Origin: Mactromeris polynyma
Taxonomy: Eukaryota > Mollusca > Bivalvia > Venerida > Mactridae
Assembly: GCA_032209605.1 (NCBI GenBank)
Contig: JASFXZ010000027.1
Span: 6,963,372-7,027,371, forward strand
Length of the DNA stretch: 64,000 nt
Reading direction: 5' to 3'
A program made the translations under genes and the position numbers. How positions within the stretch are numbered: position 1 is the first letter of the stretch; the number at the start of each line of letters is the position of its first letter. The notes under the pieces are model-generated. The model was not told where the DNA came from. It did not search any database and saw only the letters and a program-made list of their open reading frames with translations. Positions 1 to 12,700 of the stretch are shown piece by piece.

Positions 1-898
1 TGCACTCTTCACTCTAGGACTTGCTAATATATAGGTATATACGGAAATTACAAATGTGACAGTCAAAGAATAATTTGAAGCAATAATTGAAAGCTGTTTG
101 TAAAATGTAATCATCTGGTAATAACGTTCAAACACACAGGCGCCATTGTGGGAATCAATAAATTCCATAATATATCTAGCCTACCTAGGACAAGTCAGTC
201 CATCATCAAGCAATGAGTTTTCGCGACTATCAGTATCATAAAAACCAAAAACGATGTGTCATAAGTTAGACCATAAAACAACATGAATACATAAAATAAT
301 CATAAAATTACCCATTATATGTAACCATTCCACTCATCTGCCTGCAAAATATGTTTACTTCTGAAGTTGCCATCTCTAGCTCTGTATCAGTCGTAAAATT
401 AATTCGTCTTCACTAATGTTTGTAGCACGACTTAGAATATTTCCGTTATGCGTCCCTATTCGAGCGCCGTCCAAAAAGTTCAGACTCCGAAAAATTGAAT
501 CGTTTTAAACTTTACGGTAACCAGGGCTAGTAGGTCCCTGCGGTAACTGAACAATACAAACACTTCTTATAGTGGAAGTGCTGTCATTCTTAAGAACTCT
601 TCCGAGCATATCTGATTTTAGGACTACGTAAGTTGATTCTATAAATATCTGTATATATTGAGATGATTATATTTGACTAGATTGTTATGCGTTTTCATAA
701 GATTTTCTTTCTCAAATAGAGCTAATATTCCAATCAGATTTTATCTGTTAATGATTTGCTGTCATGTGTGTATATATAATGCTTAAAACGACATACAGTT
801 TCGGGTGGAAATGTCGATGTGGCTTAAGAATACATTATTATATTTGCATTTCGCAAATAAACTCAAAGATAAAACGTACTTGTCCCAGCAACAATCAG
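1..898. other. AT-rich intergenic sequence, nothing recognised
   Basis: I see no exon, transposon end or RNA gene in this stretch. It ends where the 52-bp tandem array begins. Confidence 0.5.
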
Positions 899-2423
899 TA
901 CTACAAGAGTGAAACACAGTAAGCTCTCTATACCATCTACATCAACGTCTTACTACAAGAGTGAAACACGGTAAGCTCTCTATACCATCTACATCAACGT
1001 CTTACTACAAGAGTGAAACACGGTAAGCTCTCTATACCATCTACATCAACGTCTTACTACAAGAGTGAAACACGGTAAGCTCTCTATACCATCTACATCA
1101 ACGTCTTACTACAAGAGTGAAACACGGTAAGCTCTCTATACCATCTACATCAACGTCTTACTACAAGAGTGAAACACGATAAGCTCTCTATACCATCTAC
1201 ATCAACGTCTTACTACAAGAGTGAAACACGGTAAGCTCTCTATACCATCTACATCAACGTCTTACTACAAGAGTGAAACACGGTAAGCTCTCTATACCAT
1301 CTACATCAACGTCTTACTACAAGAGTGAAACACGGTAAGCTCTCTATACCATCTACATCAACGTCTTACTACAAGAGTGAAACACGGTAAGCTCTCTATA
1401 CCATCTACATCAACGTCTTACTACAAGAGTGAAACACGGTAAGCTCTCTATACCATCTACATCAACGTCTTACTACAAGAGTGAAACACGGTAAGCTCTC
1501 TATACCATCTACATCAACGTCTTACTACAAGAGTGAAACACAGTAAGCTCTCTATCCCATCTACATCAACATATCTTACTACAAGAGTGAAACACAGTAA
1601 GCTCTCTATACCATCAACATCAACGTCTTACTACAAGAGTGAAACACGGTAAGCTCTCTATACCATCTACATCAACGTCTTACTACAAGAGTGAAACACG
1701 ATAAGCTCTCTATACCATCTACATCAACGTCTTACTACAAGAGTGAAACACGGTAAGCTCTCTATACCATCTACATCAACGTCTTACTACAAGAGTGAAA
1801 CACGGTAAGCTCTCTATACCATCTACATCAACGTCTTACTACAAGAGTGAAACACGGTAAGCTCTCTATACCATCTACATCAACGTCTTACTACAAGAGT
1901 GAAACACGGTAAGCTCTCTATACCATCTACATCAACGTCTTACTGCAAGAGTGAAACACAGTAAGCTCTCTATCCCATCTACATCAACATATCTTACTAC
2001 AAGAGTGAAACACAGTAAGCTCTCTATACCATCTACATCAACATATCTTACTACAAGAGTGAAACACAGTAAGCTCTCTATACCATCTACATCAACGTCT
2101 TACTACAAGAGTGAAACACGGTAAGCTCTCTATACCATCTACATCAACGTCTTACTACAAGAGTGAAACACGATAAGCTCTCTATACCATCTACATCAAC
2201 GTCTTACTACAAGAGTGAAACACGGTAAGCTCTCTATACCATCTACATCAACGTCTTACTACAAGAGTGAAACACGGTAAGCTCTCTATACCATCTACAT
2301 CAACGTCTTACTACAAGAGTGAAACACGGTAAGCTCTCTATACCATCTACATCAACGTCTTACTACAAGAGTGAAACACGGTAAGCTCTCTATACCATCT
2401 ACATCAACGTCTTACTACAAGAG
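899..2423 (+). repeat. 52-bp minisatellite, about 29 copies, derived from a LINE tail
   Basis: A head-to-tail array of a 52-bp unit beginning TACTACAAGAG. Most units are identical. Recurrent variants are CACAG, CACGG or CACGA before TAAGC, TATCCC for TATACC, and ACATATCT for ACGTCT, which gives 54-bp units. Blocks of variants recur, for example two runs carrying the TATCCC and ACATATCT changes, so multi-unit duplications have occurred. The last unit reads without a break into a LINE ORF end at 2424. Because 52 is not a multiple of 3, the array does not keep one reading frame open and is not coding. Confidence 0.95.
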
Positions 2424-2780
2424 CAGTTTCTTCCCAAGGACCATCACAATGTGGAACATACTGCCAGCTACTGTAGCTGAGGCTCCTGACTTGGCATCTT
2501 TCAAGCAAGGGCTCTCCACACTCTCTTTCTTGGAAGTTATGCGGGTCAGCTACAAGTAATCTCTAATAATTCCCAAGACTGTGCTGGTGACGGATGTTCG
2601 CCCAGAAACGTGCATCAAGACTGTCTTCAGTCCCGTTTCAAGCTCAATCCCGGCCACCAATAGTCTTCCGAATAACGTTAAGACATTTAAACATGGTGGT
2701 AAGAACAATGTTATTCGTTTTTGGCCTGGGGCTTAAGCCCAGTCGTAACAATGCTACATTTCAGATGCTGCGCATTTGAT
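2371..2780 (+). mobile_element. 3' end of a non-LTR retrotransposon (LINE) ORF2 plus tail
   Basis: From 2371 a frame reads through the last array unit and then encodes SSFFPRTITMWNILPATVAE, ending with TAA at 2557-2559. The motif FFPRT..xWNxLP followed by FKxxL is the C-terminal signature of CR1/Jockey-type LINE ORF2 proteins in many invertebrates, and a related copy lies at 55.4 kb on the minus strand. Only about 60 residues remain and no reverse transcriptase domain is present, so this is a 5'-truncated copy. Sequence to about 2780 may be its 3' UTR; that limit is a guess. Confidence 0.7.
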
Positions 2781-4555
2781 TCAATTTCCCAAAAGTGCAA
2801 ATTACTACAGTAAACGTGCGCGGTAATAACGTAGTTTAACTCGTGCCTCTTTAATTTTTCTAGCAGTTAAACTAATCTGTCTTACCGTTGCCTTTCTGTA
2901 CTATAACAATCTGATTTAAAGCCGGGGCTATAAATGATGGATTTTAATCGTTAAGTGATGAAAACAAGATTAATTTCATTCTTTCCAGTGCAAGTATTGT
3001 AAAACTCCTGTTGCTTAATTTTAGATAAATGCACAAAATATTTGTATTATACATACTTTTAAATGTATGGAAAGTGCTTTAGTAATTTAAGGAACTTTAA
3101 TAGCTCTCATGTCTTTAAACTGATTATTTAATGATATGTATGTTTAGTACTAAACACATAAATAAAATCCACCTACACATGTAGTCCACAGTACCAGAAT
3201 ATTTTGATTATTTTTGTTTAATTTGTTGTTCACGTTGGATCCCACTATAATTAATTTGATATCAGGTTCAATATCTATAAGATAACAACATGATCAGGTA
3301 TTTTAATCGTTTGTCTTTCCTTCATGAATAAATTTACAGTATTGGTGTGCGCAGTATTTGCAACTAAGGACTATATAGATGGGTTTCATCACTGCATATA
3401 GATTTAAGAATAATGTACGTTTATCAAATCTCTTAAGACTGACCTCGTGTTTATTATTTTATAATTATGATGTTGTATTATTTGTAGATGTGGACGGGAC
3501 TTTAAAAAAATATCATACAATACCATATACACCCACTCCTTGTCAATTCAATTAAAACTATCGCCAATTATCAACCGAAAACCTAGACTCTAACACAAAT
3601 TAGCGACAACTAAATCAACCATATTAGTTGAGTAAAATCGGAGTGCAAGTGCATATATTTTTATGTTAATTACAATGTAACATATAGTTTTGTTCCATTT
3701 AATGAACCCATCATTTTGCACTCATATATTATGGATATAAAATATCATCAATCCTGGCCATTCTAAGTTTCCTGAATAATATTTAAACTTTGTTGATGAG
3801 AATAATATAATTCTTTTTTTCTAGCAGCTGAGATAACAAGATGCACGTATCAAGTGTATCATTCAATATGTACATATGTAACTAAACAATAAAAACGATG
3901 CCTCACAAACGTTCAGCAGTGATAAAGTTCGTCTCTCTATCCATATTAATGAGTAGCGAAGATTATCAGCCATTTAATCAAATCCTGCAATGGTTATCTC
4001 CCTTTTCAGTTGACAATAAATGTATTTGATTCGTGCTGTGTTCGGTCAACCTCGGGTCCTTCCTTAACCTACTGGAAACTGTAATCTGTCGTGAAGCGAA
4101 ATTTAGATATATATACTCTGTCAAAACTAGCAGATTGTTCGATTGTTTAATCGGTGAATATATACACGCATCAGTAAGTTAGTACTTCCATTTCAAGCAT
4201 ACAGACCATTACCGACAGGTACAGAATTAACATAAAAATGTATATCCGAGACGCCATTAGCCCATCGTACAACCTGCTGTATTGATGGCAGTCCTGTTCT
4301 GGGAAAAAAAAGCAAATACGTACCCTTTGTCGATCTCTCACCTTTCATATGACACAGCCATCAACCAAAATAACTGCCATCAATGCAGCAGGTTGAACGG
4401 TGTGATTAGCACAGTGGGTAAAGTTGCAGGTTTGTATGATAACGACAGTTCATGGATGAAATGGTTCAAAACTACTCAATAGTTTCTTTCACAATTATGA
4501 TTTTAAAATATTGGATATGTTTGTACTGTTTATCTTTTATTGGTATTGTATCAGT
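2781..4555. other. AT-rich intergenic sequence
   Basis: No coding exon, TIR element or RNA gene could be supported here. Short frames (for example 4282-4482) have no recognisable motif. Confidence 0.4.
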
Positions 4556-4885
4556 ACAGGGATGTCAGCGGTTCGCCGATTAACCGGTTAACCGTTCGAA
4601 CGTCCGATTATCGGTTCGTAAAATCATTAACCGGTTAATTGAAATAAACTCAAATCAAGTACAAATGTACATTGAATATATTATTATATGAAACTGACTA
4701 GAATATTGCTGGCTTTGATATTATGTATCACATTTCCGATAAAATTTATCATTGACAAAATATGGTTATACATGTACTTTGAGGTGTCTCTTTTCGGAAA
4801 AGTCAACACCGATTAGGTGTGAAATAAACATGCTGGTGGGGCGAATAAACTAACTTCCGACACCTTTATGACACTGTCGCATATA

Positions 4886-5045
4886 CGGTAAAACCTCACT
4901 TAAAGACCACCTCAAAATTAAGAACATAATTTTCAAGTCCATTTTCACAGTTTGTTCTTTCTTCAACCTCAATATTTAGACCACCTAAATAATAAGACCA
5001 GTTTTCTATGGTACCAAGAGTGGTCTTATTATTGAGGTTTTACTG
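4886..5045. mobile_element. MITE, pogo/Tc1-mariner type, copy 1 of family A
   Basis: Terminal inverted repeats CGGTAAAACCTC (left) and GAGGTTTTACTG (right) are flanked by TA at 4884-4885 and 5046-5047, the target duplication of Tc1/mariner/pogo elements. The interior is 160 bp with no coding capacity. A second copy with the same ends lies at 52398-52569, and a partial relative near 32365-32420. Confidence 0.75.
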
Positions 5046-5428
5046 TATTTCAAACCATATGTACATAAACGACTCCTTAAAATGCACACTTGAATACATA
5101 CAAGCAAGAGCTGGCATATCTAGGTACATGTATATGTTTCATTTGTGTATTAACTGTCATTTAACGACACGTGTGTGTTTTCGTTCGATTAACCGTTAAA
5201 ACCGTTCGATAGAATGTTGATTCACATATTAGCAAAACAGTCGCATATTCTCATTCATAGTCAGTCGTTCAACTGTGTAAATGAGGACAGGCTTGTAACC
5301 TAACATAGCTTTTTTTAATATATATAATGCTCATTTTTGTTAATTTTTTTAACGAAACAAACATGAAAAATATAGTTCCTATAGTTAAAACATCAATAAA
5401 CATGCACTCATAATGTATTGATCCGTAT

Positions 5429-5653
5429 TTGGTGAAAAAACATGGTTATCAGGCTATTTTACAAGAATTGTCTCACGGTATTATGGTAAGCAAATATATT
5501 TTCAATCGGTTATTCATTGCAATGGTTCTTATAAGAGATGTTTTAGCCAATGCAACAACACTACTGGATGAAGCCAATTCAAACAAGTTATGTTCAGATG
5601 AGCCAGATACATCTTTAAGAGATGGTATTGATTGTTCACGCGGTTTTGACTGA
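5429..5653 (+). other. Unidentified 74-codon open frame
   Basis: An open frame ending in TGA with a balanced amino-acid composition (segments such as LIRDVLANATTLLDEANSNK). I do not recognise the product. It lies 200 bp after sequence rich in GGTTAACCG-like motifs (4560-4640 and 5180-5215) that could be the edge of a decayed DNA transposon, so a transposase fragment is as likely as an exon. No splice signals decide the matter. Confidence 0.2.
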
Positions 5654-5699
5654 TAACTTTGAATCAACAGCATCTACTTTTTAATTTCTCACCATTAAG

Positions 5700-8600
5700 C
5701 AGAGCTATCAACATTTTACAAAAAAATATGTACATTTGCAGCGCTAAAATTCGCTTTGTTACTATCATCTAGTTATGTAAATAACCTGATATAGATTGAA
5801 ACCAATTCCATTGCAAGTTTGTGATAATTTTGTTTAGGTTTTGTTCATTACATGTTAGGGAACAAACTAAATTGCAAACGTAGAAACGAGAATACACTAC
5901 AAATATACAGTCACGATATAACACATAAAATATCAGTTTCTCAATTTAAATATTATATATCATAGTATAGTAAGGCAAAAACACATAGCACTACTGTGGT
6001 GGGTTATCTTTCAGTACAGACTTACTGTCAGCTTAACCAAGACAACTCATCAGTTCTCATTTTTTAACTAAAAAGCTATAGTTGTAAAGTTGCTGGTCGT
6101 TAGATATTTCCATGCCCCCACATTCTGGTGGGGGGTCATATATATGACATGGTATGGGGTTCGTCGTTTCCGTACCTACATCCCGGATATTGTGTGTGCA
6201 AACTTGTGTGGCTTCAAACTTTCAGATTATATTAACCTTCATGTGTAGATGACTCGAAAGAAAGTAATTTTTTCGCTGCGCCGAGTTTTACCAAAGTTAT
6301 GGCCCTTTGTTAGTTTTTTCCTATATACTGTATATATTTTCGCTGTGTCATGTTATATTCCCGTGTCACAAAGTGAAGTCGGGGTGGGCTATATAAGAAT
6401 CATGCACGTTGTCGTGTCCCGTGGCATCACATCTCGTCCAAGTGCAAACTCATAAGAAACACACAAGTTCTTTAGCAAAAGGTCCGTAACCAGTGCAATG
6501 CGCATAACTATTATTTTCTAGGATATAAATATATTTAGAATCAAAGCGCATTGGGGGTTCAGTCCAAGAATGTAGTACAATTGTTTCATTAATAAAAAAT
6601 GTAATTTAAATTAAATTTGTTAATGTAGGCCGACACTCACCCAAATCAGAAGTTGACGAATTGGCACTTTATGTTATCAGTGATGTTGGACTGTGGTAGA
6701 CTGAGTTCGTCACAGTGTGAAGCAACTATTCATGCAGTTGCAACAGACGACCATCAGACATTCTAGTACCCGAGTCAATGTACGGGTGAGGACATTTATT
6801 CATATATCGCCTTGTACAAAAAACCTTAACGAGACGAAATATAAGGAACAAGTATGATTTACCAATTTGAGTCACTAATTTGATCGGCTTATCTGCCAAT
6901 GGTAACATGGTAATAACGGGGCAACATTCGGTACAAAGTATTAATGCACACTGCCTAACTTTTAACTGTTACATTTGGTGTACCTCAGTTAATATTGCCT
7001 ATCTAACGAATTAATGGGTGAGTTGTATCGAATAGTGCACTATTGCCATATATGACATAACATAATTTTATGACGCTATTTACCTCCCTTTGCGAGCAAC
7101 TGTGTTGCCTTCTTTTGATGACGTCACATTACGTAATTTCGACGTGACGTCGTTGCTATGACGAAGACGACATCGTTTTCAACATTTTGCGAAGCAGAAG
7201 AAAATAATGACATTACACAATGAAATATAACAATGAATGAAGTGTCGGATAGTGGTGAGTATATTAGAAGACGATTTTTCGTACTGGTCAGTTTGTGCTC
7301 TGCTAGGATGATTGTATTCAAACAAAAATGTAGCTTTTAGCTTGATCTGTTTTTAAATTTCTTACGTCAATTTTTAAAAAAAATTGTATTAATTATTATT
7401 GATTTCTATTATACATGTAGTTGATATGAATTACCCACGCCGACTGCTTCCTGTGTTACTAACCAGTACTCGCGCCTTATACGGGCATTGTGAAGATATT
7501 GCTTCAATACTATATATTAAGGACCACATTGAAAATAAGAGTTTTTAACTTGTACTCTTTTTTGTATTATCCGTAACATATAATGTTGATTGATATGGCT
7601 TTATTGATTCATACACATTGTTGTTACTTATATATGTCTTAATTTGATATTGCCATGTAAATTGTACATTTTAGTTTGAAATAAATCTATCTATCTCTAT
7701 CTATCTCGCCCAAGGCGTGACTTACAATGGTAAGGTAGATGATCCGTTATGGGCGTAGTTCTAAACGCGAATGAAATTTGTGGATATTTCTTTAATAGTA
7801 AAACTTCTGGGTGCTTAACAGACATAAGTATATTACAAGGAACTCAATGAAATTGTATTTTTCTCGGGCATTTGAGCGTGAACTTATTACTTGTATTTGG
7901 AACTAAGCAGATATTATTAAGTTAGAATTATGGCAAATTTGGAAATATCATAACTACATTAAGAGGCAAAGGGCCAACTGTTATCAGTGCCGTAAGTGTA
8001 GGGTATGGATCCGAACATCAATATATTGTATGGACAGTTGTTTGATCAATGTTGTCGCGCAATGTTCGCACGTGTACGATTATGTTGTTTTATGTTTACT
8101 AGTAAATGTTCAAATTTGGCTTACGAGACACTGACTATTTAACACAATATCACAGAATATATATAAAAGGCAATGTTGTTTGTACTTCAACATAGCTAAA
8201 ATATTATAAAGTATCATATGAAAATTTTCATATGGTTTAAGATTAGACCACTGAGATACATGTGCCCGGATTATCCACTGGAAGTATACCACCGTATAAA
8301 ATGTATGTACAGGAAATAAGTTTGTTAACATTTATTATACATGTACTTACTAACATTTACAATCAAACATTTTATACGAAATCAGTCATTATTAGAACAA
8401 AGAAAAACAATATTAAATAAGAAAATTAAATTTATACCCATAATTATGTGCATGTTGAACAATCCTCACAACGTTATGATTTACAGATTACAGTACCTTA
8501 GAGATATTACATCCATTTTGTCCGTACTTATATTGGCAGAAATTCGACCATTCATGGTAAAATATAAACTTAATATGATAAACACTGCATCTAGTATTTT

Positions 8601-9770
8601 TCTCGGTAAACTTTAACAGAAAATGTAGCTATCTTATCCTATGTCTACATATATTGTTTATGGCCACTTTGTGGTTTGTACCGAACTTTGATATTATAAT
8701 GTTTGCAATGTTTTTATTACGCTCATTGTACTACAGGCACTGAACATTTAATGTTTGTTATTCATGAAAATAAATGTACAACTTTGTGGCGTTCCCTGTA
8801 GCAACTTATTCTCTCTCTTTGCATGCAACCCGTTCTTAGCTCCGTAATTATTAACAGTGCATTAGAATTGTTTAAAGCTTGGCAAACATGTTTTTTGTTT
8901 TTACTAACTCCGTCTCCAAAACTAGATTAGGTAGATAAATATAACTCTACAAGTTGACGATAATGATGATGATGATTACGACGATGATGATGACATGAGT
9001 TGTAGTCTGTGTCATTGTTATCTAGCATTGCCCTTGTTGCGAACAGCTGACAATATATTGTTTTAAAACTGTTTTTTCAACATATCGTATGTTGTGTTAC
9101 CGAAAAGAACGAAAATAGAAATAATACACATATTTTATACATGGACATTTCTGACTGAACGAAGATGTATGGTAGGGTCAAAAATCGTTTTCACGCCTAC
9201 TTGTTAAATATGCTCAGTAATATAGGTATCTTTGTAACGGGAGACACCCTTTATCGATACTGAAAGTCGAGGCGGCCCCTCGCAAATTCTATTATTGGAT
9301 TGCACTTTACACATAATTTCGGCATCAATTACGTGAAATTTGTGATTTATAAATGTAGAAAATAATACATGTACTTACATACATCGCACAATCAAGTCAG
9401 CCATTCTTCTCACCAACTGTTCACAACTAATGGAGAAACACTGGAGGTATTTATCTCAATGTTGCTAATATAGTCACGAGTGTATGTGAAATGTAGATAC
9501 ATCAGGCTGAAGGTCATATTATCCATGACGACGCATGATAATTACATCTCAAGTTGTAAATCATACGATCACAGTTGTTGATAAATAAATGTGCAATACT
9601 TTGGAATGCTTGAGGTTTGTTAGTTAAAACAATCAATAATATATCTGTACCTAGCAATGAAGGTACCGCTATGTCGCTTATTGCTTAAGGGTAACGCAGC
9701 AGTCTGGGTGCAAACTGTAAAATAGTTTCATAGTCAAGTCGTATTAATATGTTGTTGAACGACCACATGC
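5700..9770. other. AT-rich intergenic sequence with minor simple repeats
   Basis: No exon or RNA gene recognised. It contains a (TATC)n tract at about 7686-7708 preceded by AATAAA, which looks like the microsatellite tail of a LINE 3' end, and a GAT/GAC-rich run at about 8958-8995. Confidence 0.4.
7686..7708 (+). repeat. (TATC)n microsatellite, possible LINE tail
   Basis: A short CTAT/ATCT run directly follows GAAATAAAT. Many CR1/RTE-type LINEs end in a short microsatellite after an AATAAA, so this may mark a 3' end, but no LINE coding sequence is visible upstream. Confidence 0.4.
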
Positions 9771-9773
9771 TCT

Positions 9774-12700
9774 TTAAGTTGTTGGTTGACTGTTCTTCGC
9801 AAATTTGTTGGTTGACTGTGTCTAATGGGTTGTTGGTTGACTGTGCTTAGTAAGTTGTTGCTTGACTGTTCTTCGCAAATTTGTTGGTTGACTGTGTCTA
9901 ATGGGTTGTTGGTTGACTGTGCTTAGTAAGTTGTTGGTTGACTGTTCTTCGCAAATTTGTTGGTTGACTGTGTCTAATGGGTTGTTGGTTGACTGTGCTT
10001 AGTAAGTTGTTGGTTGACTGTTCTTCGCAAATTTGTTGGTTGACTGTGTCTAATGGGTTGTTGGTTGACTGTGCTTAGTAAGTTGTTGGTTGACTGTTCT
10101 TCGCAAATTTGTTGGTTGACTGTGTCCAATGGGTTGTTGGTTGACTGTGCTTAGTAAGTTGTTGGTTGACTGTTCTTCGCAAATTTGTTGGTTGACTGTG
10201 TCCAATGGGTTGTTGGTTGACTGTGCTTAGTAAGTTGTTGGTTGACTGTTCTTCGCAAATTTGTTGGTTGACTGTGTCTAATGGGTTGTTGGTTGACTGT
10301 GCTTAGTAAGTTGTTGGTTGACTGTTCTTAGTAAGTTGTTGGTTGACTGTGCTTAATTGGTTGTTGGTTGACTGTGCTTAGTAAGTTGTTGGTTGACTGT
10401 TCTTAGTAAGTTGTTGGTTGACTGTGCTTAATTGGTTGTTGGTTGACTGTGCTTAGTAAGTTGTTGGTTGACTGTTCTTCGCAAATTTGTTGGTTGACTG
10501 TGTCTAATGGGTTGTTGGTTGACTGTGCTTAGTAAGTTGTTGGTTGACTGTTCTTCGCAAATTTGTTGGTTGACTGTGTCTAATGGGTTGTTGGTTGACT
10601 GTGCTTAGTAAGTTGTTGGTTGACTGTTCTTCGCAAATTTGTTGGTTGACTGTGTCCAATGGGTTGTTGGTTGACTGTGCTTAGTAAGTTGTTGGTTGAC
10701 TGTTCTTCGCAAATTTGTTGGTTGACTGTGTCTAATGGGTTGTTGGTTGACTGTGCTTAGTAAGTTGTTGGTTGACTGTTCTTAGTAAGTTGTTGGTTGA
10801 CTGTGCTTAATTGGTTGTTGGTTGACTGTGCTTAGTAAGTTGTTGGTTGACTGTTCTTAGTAAGTTGTTGGTTGACTGTGCTTAATTGGTTGTTGGTTGA
10901 CTGTGCTTAGTAAGTTGTTGGTTGACTGTTCTTCGCAAATTTGTTGGTTGACTGTGTCTAATGGGTTGTTGGTTGACTGTGCTTAGTAAGTTGTTGGTTG
11001 ACTGTTCTTAGTAAGTTGTTGGTTGACTGTGCTTAATTGGTTGTTGGTTGACTGTGCTTAGTAAGTTGTTGGTTGACTGTTCTTAGTAAGTTGTTGGTTG
11101 ACTGTGCTTAATTGGTTGTTGGTTGACTGTGCTTAGTAAGTTGTTGGTTGACTGTTCTTCGCAAATTTGTTGGTTGACTGTGTCTAATGGGTTGTTGGTT
11201 GACTGTGCTTAGTAAGTTGTTGGTTGACTGTTCTTAGTAAGTTGTTGGTTGACTGTGCTTAATTGGTTGTTGGTTGACTGTGCTTAGTAAGTTGTTGGTT
11301 GACTGTTCTTAGTAAGTTGTTGGTTGACTGTGCTTAATTGGTTGTTGGTTGACTGTGCTTAGTAAGTTGTTGGTTGACTGTTCTTCGCAAATTTGTTGGT
11401 TGACTGTGTCTAATGGGTTGTTGGTTGACTGTGCTTAGTAAGTTGTTGGTTGACTGTGCTTAGTTTAGCAAGTTGTTGGTTGACTGTGCTTAATTGGTTG
11501 TTGGTTGACTGTGCTTGATAAGTTGTTGGTTGACAATGTTTAATGGGTTGTCGGTTGTCTGTGTTTAATGGGTTATTGGTTGACTGTGCTAAGTAAATTA
11601 TTGCTTGACTGTGTTTAATGGGTTATTGGTTGACTGTGCTTGATACGTTGTTGCTTGACTGTGTCTAATGGGTTGTTAGTTGACTGTGCTTGATAAGTTG
11701 TTGGTTGACTGTGTTTTATGGGTTGTTGGTTGACTGTGCTTAGTCAGTTGTTGGTTGACTGTGTTTAATTGGTTGTTGGTAGACTGTGTTTAATTGGTTG
11801 TTGGTTGACTGTGCTTAGTACGTTGTTGGTTGACTGTGTTTAATGGGTTGTTGGTTGACTGTGTTTAATGGGTTGTTGGTTGACTGTGTTTAATAATATG
11901 TTGGTTGACTGTGTTTAATGGGTTGTTGGTTGACTGTGTTTAACAATATGTTGGTTGACTGTGTTTAATGGGTTGTTGGTTGACTGTGTTTGATAAATTG
12001 ATGGTTGACTGTGCTAGTAAGTTGTTGGTTGACTGTGTTTGATAAATTGATGGTTTACTGTGTTTAATGGGTTGTTGGTTGACTGTGTTTGATACGTTGT
12101 TGGTTGGCTGTGTTTGATAAATTGATGGTTGGCTGTGTTTAATGGGTTGTTGGTTGACTGTGTTTGATACGTTGTTGGTTGGCTGTGTTTGATAAATTGA
12201 TGGTTGACTGTGTTTAATGGGTTGTTGGTTGACTGTGTTTGATACGTTGTTGGTTGACTGTGTTTGATAAATTGATGGTTGACTGTGTTTAATGGGTTGT
12301 TGGTTGACTGTGTTTGATACGTTGTTGGTTGGCTGTGCTAGTAAGTTGTTGGTTGACTGTGCTAGTAAGTTGTTGGTTGAATGTGCTAGTAAGTTGTTGG
12401 TTGACTGTGTTTGATACGTTGTTGATTGACTGTGCTAGTAAGTTGTTGGTTGAATGTGCTAGTAAGTTGTTGGTTGACTGTGCTAGTAAGTTGTTGGTTG
12501 ACTGTGCTAGTAAGTTGTTGGTTGAATGTGCTAGTAAGTTATTGGTTGACTGTGCTAGTAAGTTGTTGGTTGAATGTGCTAGTAAGTTGTTGGTTGAATG
12601 TGCTAGTAAGTTGTTGGTTGACTGTGCTAGTAAGTTGTTGGTTGAATGTGCCAGTAAGTTGTTGGTTGACTGTGCTAGTAAGTTGTTGGTTGACTGTGCT

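Noticed and set aside
899..2423. CRISPR-like array
   Set aside because: Direct head-to-tail units with no unique spacers, in a clearly eukaryotic context. The same applies to the other arrays.
4560..5215. A hAT transposon bounded by the GGTTAACCG-rich segments
   Set aside because: The left edge looks plausible (CAGGGATGTCAGCGG) but no matching inverted right end or 8-bp duplication was found.
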